Positions 20,190 to 30,620 of a stretch of DNA of 64,000 nucleotides are shown here, piece by piece. Location of the stretch: contig NC_069098.1 of NCBI RefSeq assembly GCF_947172395.1, positions 3,155,001 through 3,219,000 of the forward strand, in the 5' to 3' direction. The stretch is from Bicyclus anynana. Taxonomy: Eukaryota > Arthropoda > Insecta > Lepidoptera > Nymphalidae. The number at the start of each line of letters is the position of its first letter. Within the stretch, counting starts at the first letter, position 1. A model generated the notes under the pieces. The model saw only the letters and a list, made by a program, of their open reading frames with translations. It made no database searches and had not been told where the DNA came from. The position numbers and the translations under genes are program-made.

Positions 20190-20197
20190 GAGGTTGT

Positions 20198-20556
20198 ACC
20201 ATGTACCTACTGTACTTGAACTTTTTTTCAAATTGAATGATGACGATTGGTTGTACCTAATTATAAAAACAAAGTTTTAGCTTAAGTAGTCATGTCGTAG
20301 CGCTTATGAACTGGTACCGAAGCATGCTATTATGGCAGCCATGGGGGAGATCGCACGTAATACCTGGTGTTTAGTTTATGTTGGGGGGTGCTCAGGACAC
20401 CGGGCTAGGGGAAAAGAATTTCGCTTCGAATTTTATGGTCACCGCCCCGCAATTAGTGGTGATATTCTGACAATTTCTCTATTAAGTCAGAATGTTGATA
20501 CGTTTCGCCGTAATTAGTACGAAGCCGTGTGGTTGTAGTAGTATTAGATTCAACTA
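20198..20556. other. Intervening sequence with GC-richer patch
   Basis: A 61-codon frame starts at 20332 (MAAMGEIARNTWCLVYVGGC) in a GC-richer patch. There is no splice signal or recognisable motif, so I do not call a gene. Confidence 0.3.
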
Positions 20557-20727
20557 TCTATACTAATATTATAAAGCTGAAGAGTTTGTTTGTTTGAACG
20601 CGCTAATCTCAGAAACTACTGGTCGGATTTGAAAAATTCTTTCAGTGTTAGATAGCCCATTTATCGAGAAAGGCGGCTATAGGCTACATTGTATTCTAAC
20701 GAGAACGGGAACCACGCGGGTGAAACC
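20557..20727 (+). mobile_element. HelA Helitron, 3' terminus lost
   Basis: Starts TCTATACTAATATTATAAAG after an A, follows HelA through GTTAGATAGCCCATTTATCG and ends at CACGCGGGTGAAAC. The second half of the hairpin and CTAG are missing, so this copy is dead for transposition. Confidence 0.85.
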
Positions 20728-22324
20728 TCCTTTAAATTCGTTGAAAGAGGAAAAGAAAAGCCGAATGTCTGCAAATATACCCGAGTGGTGTCTCAAATAA
20801 AAACGCACTGAAAGAGTATCGATCTTTCATAAATTACTTGATCGAAAATGTAATTCATAATTCCATGACCTTCGGGGGTTTTTCAAAATTTTCAATTTTA
20901 CGTTATTTCAATTACACAAAATGTAATTCCCCGTAGGTCCTTTTGTGATCTTAACAGGCGCCAGGTAAATTCATGCTATTACATTGTCACACTTCGAAGA
21001 AAGATCCTCATACTTTCATTGTTTGTATTGTTTGCTAAGTAGTCCTAAGGGTCTATGGAAACTTACCTACTGCCATTCAATTGAATTTAATTTACACCTA
21101 CTATATTAATATTTAACCCTTTTATTATAATAATAGCAATAATATTTTTTCTTTAGAGCTGATGCCTTTTCTTTGAGAAAGCCTTTATCTAAGAAAGCTT
21201 TTATCAACAAAAAAGCTTAGTTAAGTTTTTGTTTACCAATTTGCTTTTTTGTTTCGTAGTGATTAACGAATTTTAGTTATGTACTATCTAGTAGTAGTAG
21301 AAGCATAGGAAATACCAATGTCTTTACTTTATTAGTAGTAGAAACAATTAGTTTTATTAGGATTAATATCCTTACATACAATTTAACTACACAGTGAATT
21401 GTTGTAGAAGTGTATAATTTTATTCAACTAGAGATATTTTTAATTATAAAAGCAAATAAAAAACTATGGTTTGAGACATTTTTAACATATTTTTTTTTGT
21501 TTATATTTATTAATTATGTTTATCCTATGACATTGTAAAGATTATTATAAAGATTATTTGACATAAGTACACGTACCTGCACAGATTGTAATTATTAACT
21601 TTTCCTAATTTTTATTTTTTGTTTAATCATTTGCTATTGAATTTATTTATTTTTATATTTTGTCAATAGTATTTGTAATATGCCAGAAATGTATGTTGTA
21701 TACCAGAAATGGCTGAATACATTAGATTGTATGTGTTCTCAGCAAAATAAATGAATTGAATGAATAAGGAAAAAATTATAATATGCAAATTCACATGCTT
21801 TCGTAATTTATAAAACGCATTTCTATACTTTTAATATTAATAAATATTTTGGCCCTCATTTATTTGCAATTTTATGATTTATGTATCACAATTTCAACAC
21901 AACTAATATCAAAATCCGACAACAATGATATTAGTTCAGCCGGTGCTCATTACTTATGTATGCAATATCTTGGGTATAATTTAATTTAAATCCGATATCT
22001 TAACTAATGCACCCCTTAATCAAACAGTTTTTGTAAACAAACACCCTTCAGAATGCACCCCGGGGTGAAGTAGGGTGGTATGGTACACACTCGAATAGCC
22101 CCGCACCCTAACAATGAGCAATCAATGGGTAAATTAAACAACCGCCTTTTACCTATTTACACGGATATAGTGAAATTGAAGAGCAATTATACATTTTAAA
22201 TTTTATGTTATTTTACAGGATCTGACAAAAGTCTAGTATTTAGTATACTATAGCTAACGTGGAATGTTTATCAAAAACAAATTTAAAATTAATGAATGAT
22301 ATAAATCCGTAGTCATCTTATTCT
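20728..22324. other. 1.6-kb AT-rich stretch
   Basis: No gene seen. CAGCAAAATAAATGAATTGAATGAAT at 21739-21765 looks like a LINE 3' end with a short tail, but too little is left to assign. Confidence 0.35.
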
Positions 22325-22333
22325 CATTATACT

Positions 22334-22654
22334 CATCATCATAATCATTATCAGCCGATGGACGTCCACTGCTGGACATAGGCCGCTTGCTTGGACTTCC
22401 AAACAAAACGGTCTCGAGCCACCAGCATGTAGCGGCTCCCTGCAATTCGTTTGATGTCATCGCTCCACCTAGTGGGGGGTCGACAAACACTGCGCTTACC
22501 GGTGCGGGATCGCCATTCCAGCACCTTGGGACCCCGACGTCCATCGGCTCTTCGAACTAAGTGGCCTGCCCATTGTCATTTCAGCTTCGCGACTCGCTGA
22601 TCTATCAGTGACTTTGGTTCGTTTGCGGATCTGCTCATTCCTGATTCGATCACG
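22334..22654 (-). mobile_element. RTE LINE 3' end with 9-bp target duplication
   Basis: CATTATACT at 22325-22333 and 22655-22663 flanks the insert. The minus strand encodes DRIRNEQIRKRTKVTD, then (after a frameshift) RRADGRRGPKVLEWRSRTGK and VWKSKQAAYVQQWTSIG with tail TGATAATGATTATGATGATG. 5'-truncated at almost the same codon as the copy at 6575. Confidence 0.9.
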
Positions 22655-22663
22655 CATTATACT

Positions 22664-23100
22664 ATTTTTAATTAAATTGTTCCTAAATCAATGTTAATAA
22701 ATGTATGTGTAAACGCGTAGATCAAGACACTCATATTTAATATCTTTTCCATAACATATTATAAAAAAAAACCTTTTTTTTTAATAAATTAAGTATGACA
22801 AGAACTGTTTTACGTTCTTCAAGTTTGACTTTAGAGTTCTCAGCTCTATCTGATATGAAAGCTATGAATTTTGGTCTTAAAAACATATCTTCTTACGAGT
22901 ATTACATATTTTTCTTATTATATTAAGAGTTTTGACTCAAATTACACTGTCACCAAGTGCAAGCAATAAATTAAAATGTTTCACGTAATACAAAATTTTA
23001 AGTGGGTCGTTAATCTTTCCACACTGAGATAATAACACTTGACGAAGTTATTCGTGTTGTGCAGCGATTGCAAAGTTGTTTCTAGCTTATGTAGGAGCCT
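22664..23100. other. AT-rich stretch, no feature recognised
   Basis: Nothing coding-like or repetitive recognised. Confidence 0.35.
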
Positions 23101-23111
23101 ACTTGTTGTTT

Positions 23112-23427
23112 CGTCGTCATCAACCCATATTCGGCTCACTGCTGAGCTCGAGTCTCCTCTCAGAATGAGACGGATAAGGCCAATAGTCCACCACGCTGGC
23201 CCAATGCGGATTGACAGACTTCACACACACGGAGAATTAAGATAATTCTCTGGTATGCAGGTTTCCTCACGATGTTTTCCTTCACAGATTGAGACACGTG
23301 ATATTTAATTTCTTAAAATGCACACAACTGAAACGTTGGAGGTGCATGCCTCGGACCGGATTCGAACCAACACCCTCCGGAATCGGAGGCAGAGGTCATA
23401 TCCACTGGGCTATCACGGCTCTTATTC
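23112..23427 (-). mobile_element. SINE-1, full length, 11-bp target duplication
   Basis: ACTTGTTGTTT at 23101-23111 and 23428-23438. The tail reads CGTCGTCATC (inverse GACGACG). B box and A box regions are intact. A few point changes (GACGGATAAGG in the 3' domain) mark this copy. Confidence 0.95.
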
Positions 23428-23438
23428 ACTTGTTGTTT

Positions 23439-24183
23439 ATGACAATATAAAAAAATACATTTATTATTTAATACATGAAAATTATCCGACTAAGAGGCAT
23501 CTTTGGGTTGTAAAAAGGCCTCATTTCCCTCCAATACATATATGAGGGGTGATATTATATTCGGCAATACGTCTTATTCAGTAGAGTGAAAACTATTCAC
23601 GGTGGTTGCCTACCACTTGACCAAAGTTTGCAAGCGTTTACTCATTTTGCGCGCACTCTTAAGGTCAAAACTAATTATTACGCTTCGGACACACAACGGA
23701 AACGCCTCGCCTACGGTCAAGCGTATAGCGCTTGGTCACATCAAAGACCGCTCGCCAGAAGCGCGCCTACGTTACTTCAGACGTTTGAGAGCTAGTGTAT
23801 ATTTTTGGGTAGGTATTTGAGGCAAGTTCAAAGCTTGTCCTGTACCTCTATGCTACACTAACACTTAATTTAAAATATAAGTACTTCAGGCAAACTGTAA
23901 TTTGATACCTTAAAATCAAACATTTAAATAGTCGACGGGACGACGAGGTGTTACGAACAAGGTACGTGTCTACGGCGATAGATGAGGTTTGAGCTTAATT
24001 GACACATCCAGTAATGTATGTATAATGTAGCTAGTCACAATATCATGTCACCCCCTGTTTGTTCAGGGCGAAGATCCTTCGGTGAGTGATCGGCTTATTT
24101 CAGCGAGGATAATTAAGTGATGGGCAAAGGAAACGTGTTTACAACTACACTCTATAGGTAATAATTCTCAATCTAACATAAGA
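23439..24183. other. Intervening sequence, one GC-rich patch and splice-like signals
   Basis: The patch 23680-23795 is GC-rich (CGGAAACGCCTCGCCTACGG, GAAGCGCGCCTACGTTAC) and may be a remnant of a dispersed repeat. At 24067-24081 a 15-nt segment lies between CCCCCTGTTTGTTCAG and GTGAGT. No gene is called. Confidence 0.3.
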
Positions 24184-24290
24184 GTCATCATTATCAGCCT
24201 TCTTTATTAGCCCACTAGAGAGAGGAGTAAAGAAGCTAAGAATCACCACATTACTTCAATGTGGGTTGGCGGGCGGGCAGGTAGGTAGAG
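24184..24290 (-). mobile_element. Decayed SINE 3' domain related to SINE-1
   Basis: CATCATTATCAGCCTTC..., GCCCACTAG, GAGAGAGGAG and TTCAATGTGGGTTGGCGG follow the order of the SINE-1-type 3' domain in inverse orientation, but with about half the positions changed. Probably a related older SINE. Confidence 0.35.
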
Positions 24291-24414
24291 TGGTAATGTT
24301 AAAATATTCCTTAACGACCACTACCTATACTATTTGTCCCAAAGCAATGAAAGATATAGTGGTATTTACGGTTGCGGTTTATGGCGGACTGGCAGTTAGA
24401 AATTTACCTCCATG

Positions 24415-24560
24415 AAAAAGGGTTTGATGTTAGGAATACAAAAAAAAATAGTCGCGTGACTTAAATCCAATATGGCGGAAGTCCAAGGTGGCGGACAGGC
24501 TATTTGAAATGCACCCCCAGAATATGGGTATCAAACGTGTTTTTTAGTTTTTTATACTAT
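24415..24560 (+). repeat. Rep-2 dispersed repeat, copy 1
   Basis: GGGTTTGATGTTAGGAATAC, ATAGTCGCGTGACTTAAATCC, GGCTATTTGAAATGCACCC and GTTTTTTAGTTTTTTATACT are all repeated in the same order at 52960-53215. Class unknown; no terminal repeats seen. Confidence 0.65.
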
Positions 24561-24816
24561 TCATGTTATTCTTCTCGATGTCGTTTGGACGTATATTAGC
24601 GCCACAGGACCGACGGTTTAACATGCTCTCCGATTCATGGGATATAACACCATTAACTGCTTGACTGAGACTGAGAAATTTTACTGAAAATTTCTTAGAA
24701 GAAAGAAAAGCTGAGTACTGTACAAACCTAACGACAACTGGAACGATGAACATAAGACTTCGTGATCCGAAGACATATTGTTTAACGAAGTAGTTATAAA
24801 AGGAATAAGAATACAC
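24544..24816 (-). other. Unassigned 90-codon open frame
   Basis: The minus-strand frame begins MYSYSFYNYFVKQYVFGSRS and has an internal segment FLSLSQAVNGVISHESESML. It overlaps the edge of Rep-2. No family is recognised and there is no splice or promoter evidence. It could be a fragment of a repeat ORF or chance; I lean to a repeat remnant. Confidence 0.2.
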
Positions 24817-25189
24817 AACATGGAATTTTAGGCATGTGACATTCGTAAGTTGAACAAAGAATCCTACAACTTTACAACAACATCAAGACACAACAACACA
24901 AGATATGAGAATAAACTAGACAACACGACATTTTGAGAACAAAGACAGTATATCACAAAGTAAACGTAGCAATGAAAACACAAAGGGGACTGTGCGGACT
25001 ATAACATGGGATATTTCCGATGTCGAGATATTCGATTGTAAATTCGTTGGACTTTACAATGTACTTGTACTTTTATAGCGAGCACTCGTAAACTATATCC
25101 TCAAAGGGAGGTAACATACTCGGGGCAAAGTTAGAGTGCGTACACTGCTGACTTGGCCATCTTTAAGAAAACTAGGTCCGTGTTACTTC

Positions 25190-25413
25190 ATCATAGCAAC
25201 CCATATTTGGCTCAGTGTTGATCGCGAGTCTCCTCTAAGAATGAGAGGGATTAGGCTGATAGTCCACCACGCTGGGCAAATCCAAATTGGCAGACTTCAC
25301 ACGTAAACATTAAGAACATTCTCAGGCATGCAGGTTGTCTCACGGAGTTTTTCCGTCACCGTTTAATACACGTTAAATTTAACTTGATAAAATGTACTTA
25401 ACTAAAATGTCTG
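25190..25413 (-). mobile_element. SINE-1, old 3' two-thirds
   Basis: CAACCCATATTTGGCTCAGTG, CTCTAAGAATGAGAGGG, CCACCACGCTGGGC, TTCTCAGGCATGCAGGTTG and AAAATGTACTTAACTAAAATG follow SINE-1 order with many substitutions. The head is missing. Confidence 0.75.
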
Positions 25414-26654
25414 AGTTTAATTAATAAAATACAATTTTAAATTTCATTATTTGGAATTTAAGTTTCATCAAACTGATTGCATACTCACAACTCTACTATC
25501 ATAACATTATGAAAACTAAACTAAGACTTTTGAGATAGTTATAACAAAATTAGTTTATTTCAAATAGACTTATTTAACAAGCAGTCAACTTATGTGGTTG
25601 TGGTATGGTGATAAAAGTCGAAAACAAAAATTAAAATTATAAAGTTCTAAAGGAATAAGTCCAAGAGCTTGCACATACAAAACCAACTTTCTCAACACAA
25701 AATTTGCCGCTTACCGCAAACTATCAACCTATATTAAAACAATCGAATTTTGTACGCAAATAGTTTGAATAATATAACTAGCGAAGGAACATGAATTGGT
25801 GCAATTAAAAAAACTCTGTTAAACTGATACGTTTACACCTTTTTCTTGATTCTCTATCGAATAATGAAAACCGTATTAATAACTGTTGCGTAGTTTGAAA
25901 AACTGTAGCGTACAGACAGCGAGAAGTGACTTTATTGTAGACCATCTTGAGATATTTTTTAACATCCAATAATGTAAGAAAATTTCGTGTTATTGTAGAA
26001 AATTTAATAACGTAATGGGCTTTGTATAAAAGTCTAGCCCTGTTCAAGCTTTTCGTGGTCTCATTTATCAACAATAGGTACGACAACATAGACTTTCAAA
26101 GGCAGGAATCCTTCTGAAGATTTAGGTACTTCTTAAGATACGTCCCTACTGTAACGTTTTCATATACTAATTTCTATCATGTTAATGTCAGGGAGATGTT
26201 AATAGAGATAGATATGAATTTCACGATCGATAGACTATCATTATAATTATAAATTAACCGTTACTTGTGTCATCCAGTAGGACAAATTATCTACTAAAAA
26301 CATTTAAGTATACGTAGGTTTTTTTTAATAATATTAGGCATATTATTTTTTATTAAAGCCAATATTCTCCTTCTACTCAATTTAGTCGTACAAACTAAGT
26401 TAGAAGTGGGTAAAACAATTCCTACGGGCAACTGTCGAATCCAAAACTTCTTTTTGTTGAATAAAGCCCCAGAACTACTGTATTAGGAGCTTTTTTTCGA
26501 CAATCTTTTTTTGAATTTTTTTTTTCAACTTGTTTATTTTAAGGAGGCTTAGGTTGCAAGCACAAGTTATTTTAATTTATATTTAAAAAATATAATAAAT
26601 GTATCAAATATTATTTGAAAAGAACTACTTAATTTTAATTTAATTAATTTGGTC
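25414..26654. other. AT-rich stretch, no gene seen
   Basis: A 94-codon minus-strand frame at 25805-26089 (start MLSYLLLINETTKSLNRARL) has AT-rich, unbiased codons and no recognisable motif. I treat it as chance. Confidence 0.35.
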
Positions 26655-26945
26655 TGGTGGTAGGCATTACCAGCAAAATTTCTCTGTAACCTTCTTTAAG
26701 ACTTTGGCCTCGCTAGAACTGAAGCAAGTTCTATATTAGAAAGGGTATCCAAAGCTGCTCTAGTAGGATGTTTTGGTAGGATCCTATTAGATCCTTATCC
26801 TATTATTTCACTCGTGTTGTTCTGCCCGCCTAGCTAAATTTGGATTTAGCTAGGCAGTCAGAACAACCTGAATGGATAAGGGGAGTGTTAGCTAACTGTC
26901 ACGGACGTCCTTAACCCTACATCCATCGGTCACAAGTTCGGGGAT
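26655..26945 (-). repeat. Rep-1, rearranged copy with inverted segment
   Basis: The left part (ACCAGCAAAATTTCTCTGTA...CCAAAGCTGCTCTAGTAGGAT) is Rep-1 on the minus strand. A middle piece (CTCGTGTTGTTCTGCCCGCC...AAATTTGG) is Rep-1 on the plus strand, and the rest (from 26844) is minus again. The 24-bp arms 26816-26839 and 26844-26867 are near-perfect inverses, 4 bp apart. This suggests an old snap-back duplication inside the repeat. Confidence 0.65.
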
Positions 26946-27107
26946 TTGCTCAGAGTTTATATCCCTTCTACACGATGCATCCGGCACTTGCACGGAATCC
27001 ATGGAAAGCTAAGATATTATCTGCTAAATCGCCAGCGCCATTTACCGTTCCAATACCATGTCGCGAAGACACACTGGAGATACGGGTCCAATAAACTTGT
27101 GCACTTT

Positions 27108-27178
27108 CCAAGAAAGCCCGCTTCTAACTTAGACTGCATCATCACTTAAACATCAGGTGTGATTGCAGTCAAGAGCTA
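27108..27178 (+). mobile_element. SINE-2 3' tail fragment
   Basis: AGCCCGCTTCTAACTTAGACTGCATCATCACTT...CATCAGGTGTGATTGCAGTCAAG is the end of SINE-2. Only about 70 bp remain, between two pieces of Rep-1. Confidence 0.6.
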
Positions 27179-27179
27179 A

Positions 27180-27366
27180 TTGAGAGCCGAATATCTTAGC
27201 ATCCCATGAATTCACCGTGCAGGTGCCAGGTCCATCGCGTGGTAGTGAGGAAAACTCCGAGGAGAGTCCCGGACTTGTGATTACAGGATGTAGGGTTAAG
27301 GAATTTCTTGACGATCGATCAACACTCCCCTACTCCGCTCGTGTCGTTCTCCCTGCCTAGCTAAAT
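27180..27366 (+). repeat. Rep-1, copy 3
   Basis: GAGAGCCGAATATCTTAGCAT, GAATTCACCGTGCAGGTGCC, GCGTGGTAGTGAGGAAAACTC, GACGATCGATCAACACTCCC and CTCCCTGCCTAGCTAAA match 4027-4220 closely. It stops at the site where the LINE end at 27381 begins. Confidence 0.75.
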
Positions 27367-27380
27367 AAATAAATAAAAAA

Positions 27381-27714
27381 AATGTGGCTTTACAGGCGGA
27401 TACTGCGAATATCATGGAGGGATCGTATACGCAATACTACTGTGCTGCAAAAAATAGGAAAGCCAACAGAAGTTCTGCAACAAGTCCAAAGGAGGAAGCT
27501 CGAATACCTGGGTCATATAATGCGAAACTCCAAATATCACCTGCTCCAGCTTATTATCCTGGGAAAGATAAAGGGGAAGCAAAGGCCTGGTCGTAGACGT
27601 ACATCTTGGCTCAAGAACAGATCACTCTTTCGGGCAGCAGTGAACAAAGTTAAATTAGCCTTAATGATTGCTGACCTCCGATAGGAGATGGCACTATAAG
27701 AAGAAGAAAAAAAA
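27381..27714 (+). mobile_element. Non-LTR retrotransposon ORF2 C-terminus with AAG tail
   Basis: The frame starting MWLYRRILRISWRDRIRNTT continues through RRKLEYLGHIMRN and RPGRRRTSWLKN to LMIADLR and stop (27682-27684). These are signature blocks of the C-terminal tail of LINE endonuclease/reverse-transcriptase proteins common in insects. The expected spacer between WLKN and LFRAAV is shortened. The 3' UTR is only about 20 bp and ends GAAGAAGAAAAAAAAT. The open frame of 101 codons is intact, so the copy is fairly young. The reverse transcriptase domain itself is absent. Confidence 0.8.
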
Positions 27715-28059
27715 TACGAACTACTTTCTTTGAAATATGAAACTGTTCAAGAGTTTCGTGGTCCTGTGTACAATAATAATCTGTGACAACGTAACACCAA
27801 AGTCTAACGGAGGCTGCACTGCGCAGCAAACCAATTTACAATAAATGTACCTCGGATACTTTACAAAGCTTTTTATTGTGATAACTGTGGGACTTTACTG
27901 CCTCTCCCGATGATTTAATTCGAAAATAATATTTTATAATACAAACTTCCTTGTTTTCTCAGTGCTGCTTTGTTTCAAGTGGTCCTGGTTTCGATTCCTA
28001 GGAAATATAGAGCTTCCCTTTCTTAATACCAGGATTTTTTTAAATCTAGATAGAACACT

Positions 28060-28178
28060 CGTAACTTTAATGTTGTGTTTTTGACTATAATTATCACTAT
28101 TACTTTATAACATAATGTTGTATAAGTGCTTGTAAACTAAGCCTTATTGATATAAATTAATTTTGACTTTGACTTTAT
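28060..28178 (+). mobile_element. LINE 3' UTR fragment with TTTGAC tail
   Basis: AAGTGCTTGTAAACTAAGCC...TTAATTTTGACTTTGACTTT resembles the end of the Jockey-like copy at 38270-38335 (AAGTGCTTGTAAACTGAGCC...GATTTGATTTG). No coding part is left. Confidence 0.5.
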
Positions 28179-28499
28179 AATCAATAACTTACCTGTGTAG
28201 TGTAAATATGGTCTAAGATGGGACACGTTTGTATAGAAAATGCCTATTCATTCTTTTTTTTAAAGATACCCATCTTATAAGAATCAGGAAACACAGACGT
28301 GGCAAGATAGTGGTGCTAGGCGGCCGTACCTCGGAGAGCAAGCAACCAAGAATTATGATGAAGAATGAATGGGACATTATCTTTATCATCTATTAATTAT
28401 AGAAAAAGTGTTGAAATATCTTTTTCTCTATAATTTATTTATTTGTCTTATTTCTTTAATTTATAAGAATTTTATTAAAACAAAATTTAATACCAAACA

Positions 28500-28870
28500 C
28501 TATTAAAAAAATTATAAAAAATAACCCTCCCGCTGCGTGGGACGTTTGAGTGTCCAAGCAACCAGTGATCAGGGCTCCGGAGTGAGGAACCTCCTCACAA
28601 TACGCGCTATCTCAAGAATCACTGCCTTCTGTATCCAACTCTTGATCAAACAGTTAAGCAAGAACTCCTTGTTGGTCGAAACTTTTCGCTATTTGACTGA
28701 AACAGCTATCGGAACAATAATAGTTGTTCGGAACATTCCACATGGTAATTTCCTGAGCAAGATTGAAGTATTTTGATACTTTTTCCCTTTCGGCTTTTAC
28801 CAGATTGTCGTCTGATAATAATATCAACACTCGGATTGGAGCAGCATTGTTCTTATAGGCTACCAATTCC
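28500..28870 (-). mobile_element. LINE ORF2 C-terminal fragment
   Basis: On the minus strand the frame reads RVLILLSDDNLVKAEREKVSKYF..., then after frameshifts WIQKAVILEIARIVRRFLTP followed by a stop. The blocks NLVKAE.EK..KY..LA.EI and QKAV.L..ARIVRRFL are the conserved C-terminus of a LINE reverse-transcriptase protein. A short 3' UTR (CACTCAAACGTCCCACGCAG) follows. At least two frameshifts make it a pseudogene copy. Clade not assigned. Confidence 0.75.
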
Positions 28871-28873
28871 CTC

Positions 28874-29273
28874 TCCTATAAAAGTCGGTTGTCTGTAAAG
28901 TCGGTTTACTGATGATAGATGAACGTGACAACGTCATAAGAAAATACTGATGGAATTGTTGCATTTTTCAAAAGAAAATGATCGTTTTTCTAGAATATTA
29001 TTTAATAATCCTCATAGACCAGAACATACTTTACGAATATTAATTAAACGGGTATATACCACGATAAAACGACGAGGTTTTTAATGTTGATATTTCGACC
29101 CACTTGCAGTATGTAATGAACAACCACGAAATAAGTTTAAAATCATCAGAATATACTTTATTTCTTGTAAAAAAAGTTGCCAACCCTAGAGCGAGGGAAC
29201 AACGCATGACGTCATCTTCTTTCGAGTGTGCAGCCGGCTCCATCGAATTATAAGACGTTGTCACGTCAAAAAG
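28874..29273. repeat. Rep-5 element, copy 1, subterminal inverted repeats
   Basis: The left side reads AGTCGGTTGTCTGTAAAGTCGG...AACGTGACAACGTC; the right side reads ATTATAAGACGTTGTCACGT, inverse to ACGTGACAACGTCTTATAAT. A second copy with the same ends lies at 60417-60747, but the middle differs. This is typical of a non-autonomous DNA transposon family with a variable core, though I cannot name the superfamily or see target duplications. Confidence 0.55.
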
Positions 29274-29904
29274 TATATTGGTTCACAAGGTAGGCTTCGG
29301 TCGCGGCTAACTAGATAGATACTACTCTGTCAGAAGAGCTGTAATTTTATCGTTCAGATAAAAAGTCAAATCAGTTTCGTGATAGCCTACAAGGCCAATA
29401 TAAAATTACACATTTGCCAAAGGACACAGGAAGTAAGTAGCAACTTAATCAGAGATCAAACATTGTTCGCAAATGTTAATATAAATATACCTGCAGGTAA
29501 AACAAAGGCCGTCTATTTATATCTTCATAAGGCAACATTTATCACTGCAACTATCAGTATATAACTTTGAGTTATTATCGTGGAGCCCTGTCTAAATGTT
29601 CACGCTTCTTCTTTATGTTAGTCACTCACGCACACGTCTGGTGTAGCCTTGAGAATGTATAGAGTCGGCTGAAATAGCTATTGTTTATGGGTACACCGTT
29701 TGGCGTATCCACACACGAGCGCTTTCATCTTTATAATCAAAATTGACACTTTCGCATGAAAGTTCTATTACCTTATGTAGAATTTTTTTCTCTTTAAAGA
29801 GACCTTCGTCTCTTCATACCTACTCTTAGAGGTATATCAAGTAGGTACTTGTTAACTACTTCTGCTTGAAATAAACGAATTTTGATTTTTATCAAAAAAT
29901 TACT
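29274..29904. other. Mostly unique sequence next to the candidate exon
   Basis: A possible 39-nt microexon lies at 29630-29668 on the minus strand (see findings). TTCTGCTTGAAATAAACGAA near 29860 resembles a LINE 3' terminus. No other feature. Confidence 0.3.
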
Positions 29905-29913
29905 AAAATGACG

Positions 29914-30222
29914 ACCCATGATAGCCCAGTGGATGACCTCTGTCTCCGATTCCGAAGAGTGTGGGTTCGAATCCGGTCCGGGGCATGCACCTCCAACTTT
30001 TCAGTTGTGTGCATTTTAATAAATTAAATATCACGTGTCTCAAACGGTGAAGGAAAACATTATGAGGAAACCTGCACACCAGAGAATTTCTTAATTCTCT
30101 ACGTGTGTGAAGTCTGCCAATCCGCATTGGGCACGCGTAGTGGACTATTGGTCTAACCCCTCTCATTCTGAGAGGAGACTCGAGCGCAGCAGTGAGCCGT
30201 ATATGGGTTTATAACGACGACA
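29914..30222 (+). mobile_element. SINE-1, full length, 9-bp target duplication
   Basis: AAAATGACG at 29905-29913 and 30223-30231. Head with A box TAGCCCAGTGG and B box GGTTCGAATCC, both perfect matches to the Pol III consensus. The tail is AACGACGAC. It sits within the presumed intron next to the candidate exon at 30333. Confidence 0.95.
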
Positions 30223-30332
30223 AAAATGACGGCGTGGAAAAAAGTAGCTCCGATATTTTATTAACGTTTTCTTTGACCGTCATTATTGCTAAGAGGTATT
30301 AAAGTTGCATTTTCTTTTGAAAATATTTTCAC

Positions 30333-30457
30333 CATTGCTTATTTCCTTCCGACGTAATCTTCTTTGTGCCTCCGCCTCCGGCGACTTCAAATCGGCTTTC
30401 GTCGAGTCACCGAGTGCCTCGTCTTCATTCAGTTGTGCCGAGTCAAACGTTTCCATA
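30333..30457 (-). CDS. Candidate host-gene coding exon (unidentified protein)
   Basis: On the minus strand a pyrimidine-rich tract (TTCTTTCTTTC...CACTTTCACATTTTTATACTATCAG) ends in a good 3' splice site at 30458. The next codons are ATG GAA ACG TTT..., reading METFDSAQLNEDEALGDSTK then ADLKSPEAEAQRRLRRKEIS N. A GT (GTGAAAA) follows at 30332, leaving phase 1. The 41 codons are GC-rich at third positions, unlike all surrounding DNA, and the peptide is acidic then basic, like a cytosolic N-terminus or linker. It could start translation (ATG one base inside the exon) or be internal. Protein not recognised. A weak donor and the lack of any partner exon are the main doubts. Confidence 0.45.
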
Positions 30458-30620
30458 CTGATAGTATAAAAATGTGAAAGTGAGTATAAGAAAGAAAGAA
30501 AATTATTTTTATTCGGTAAAACTATAAACTACGCTTCAAAAACAACATTGAATAAAAAAACCGATCTACTTGAGTACCTCTTTGAACAAATATTATATTT
30601 CGTTTCGGTACTGAGTCCTT

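Noticed and set aside
22254..22544. 96-codon minus-strand gene candidate
   Set aside because: It is an out-of-frame reading of the RTE 3' end; the correct frame shows KVLEWRSRTGK and AYVQQWTSIG.
25805..26089. 94-codon minus-strand gene candidate
   Set aside because: Codon use follows the local AT content; there is no domain, splice site or repeat-family match.
29914..30000. tRNA gene (perfect A and B boxes)
   Set aside because: The tRNA-like part continues directly into the SINE body and is repeated many times. There is no acceptor-stem pairing at the expected distance and the insert has target duplications.
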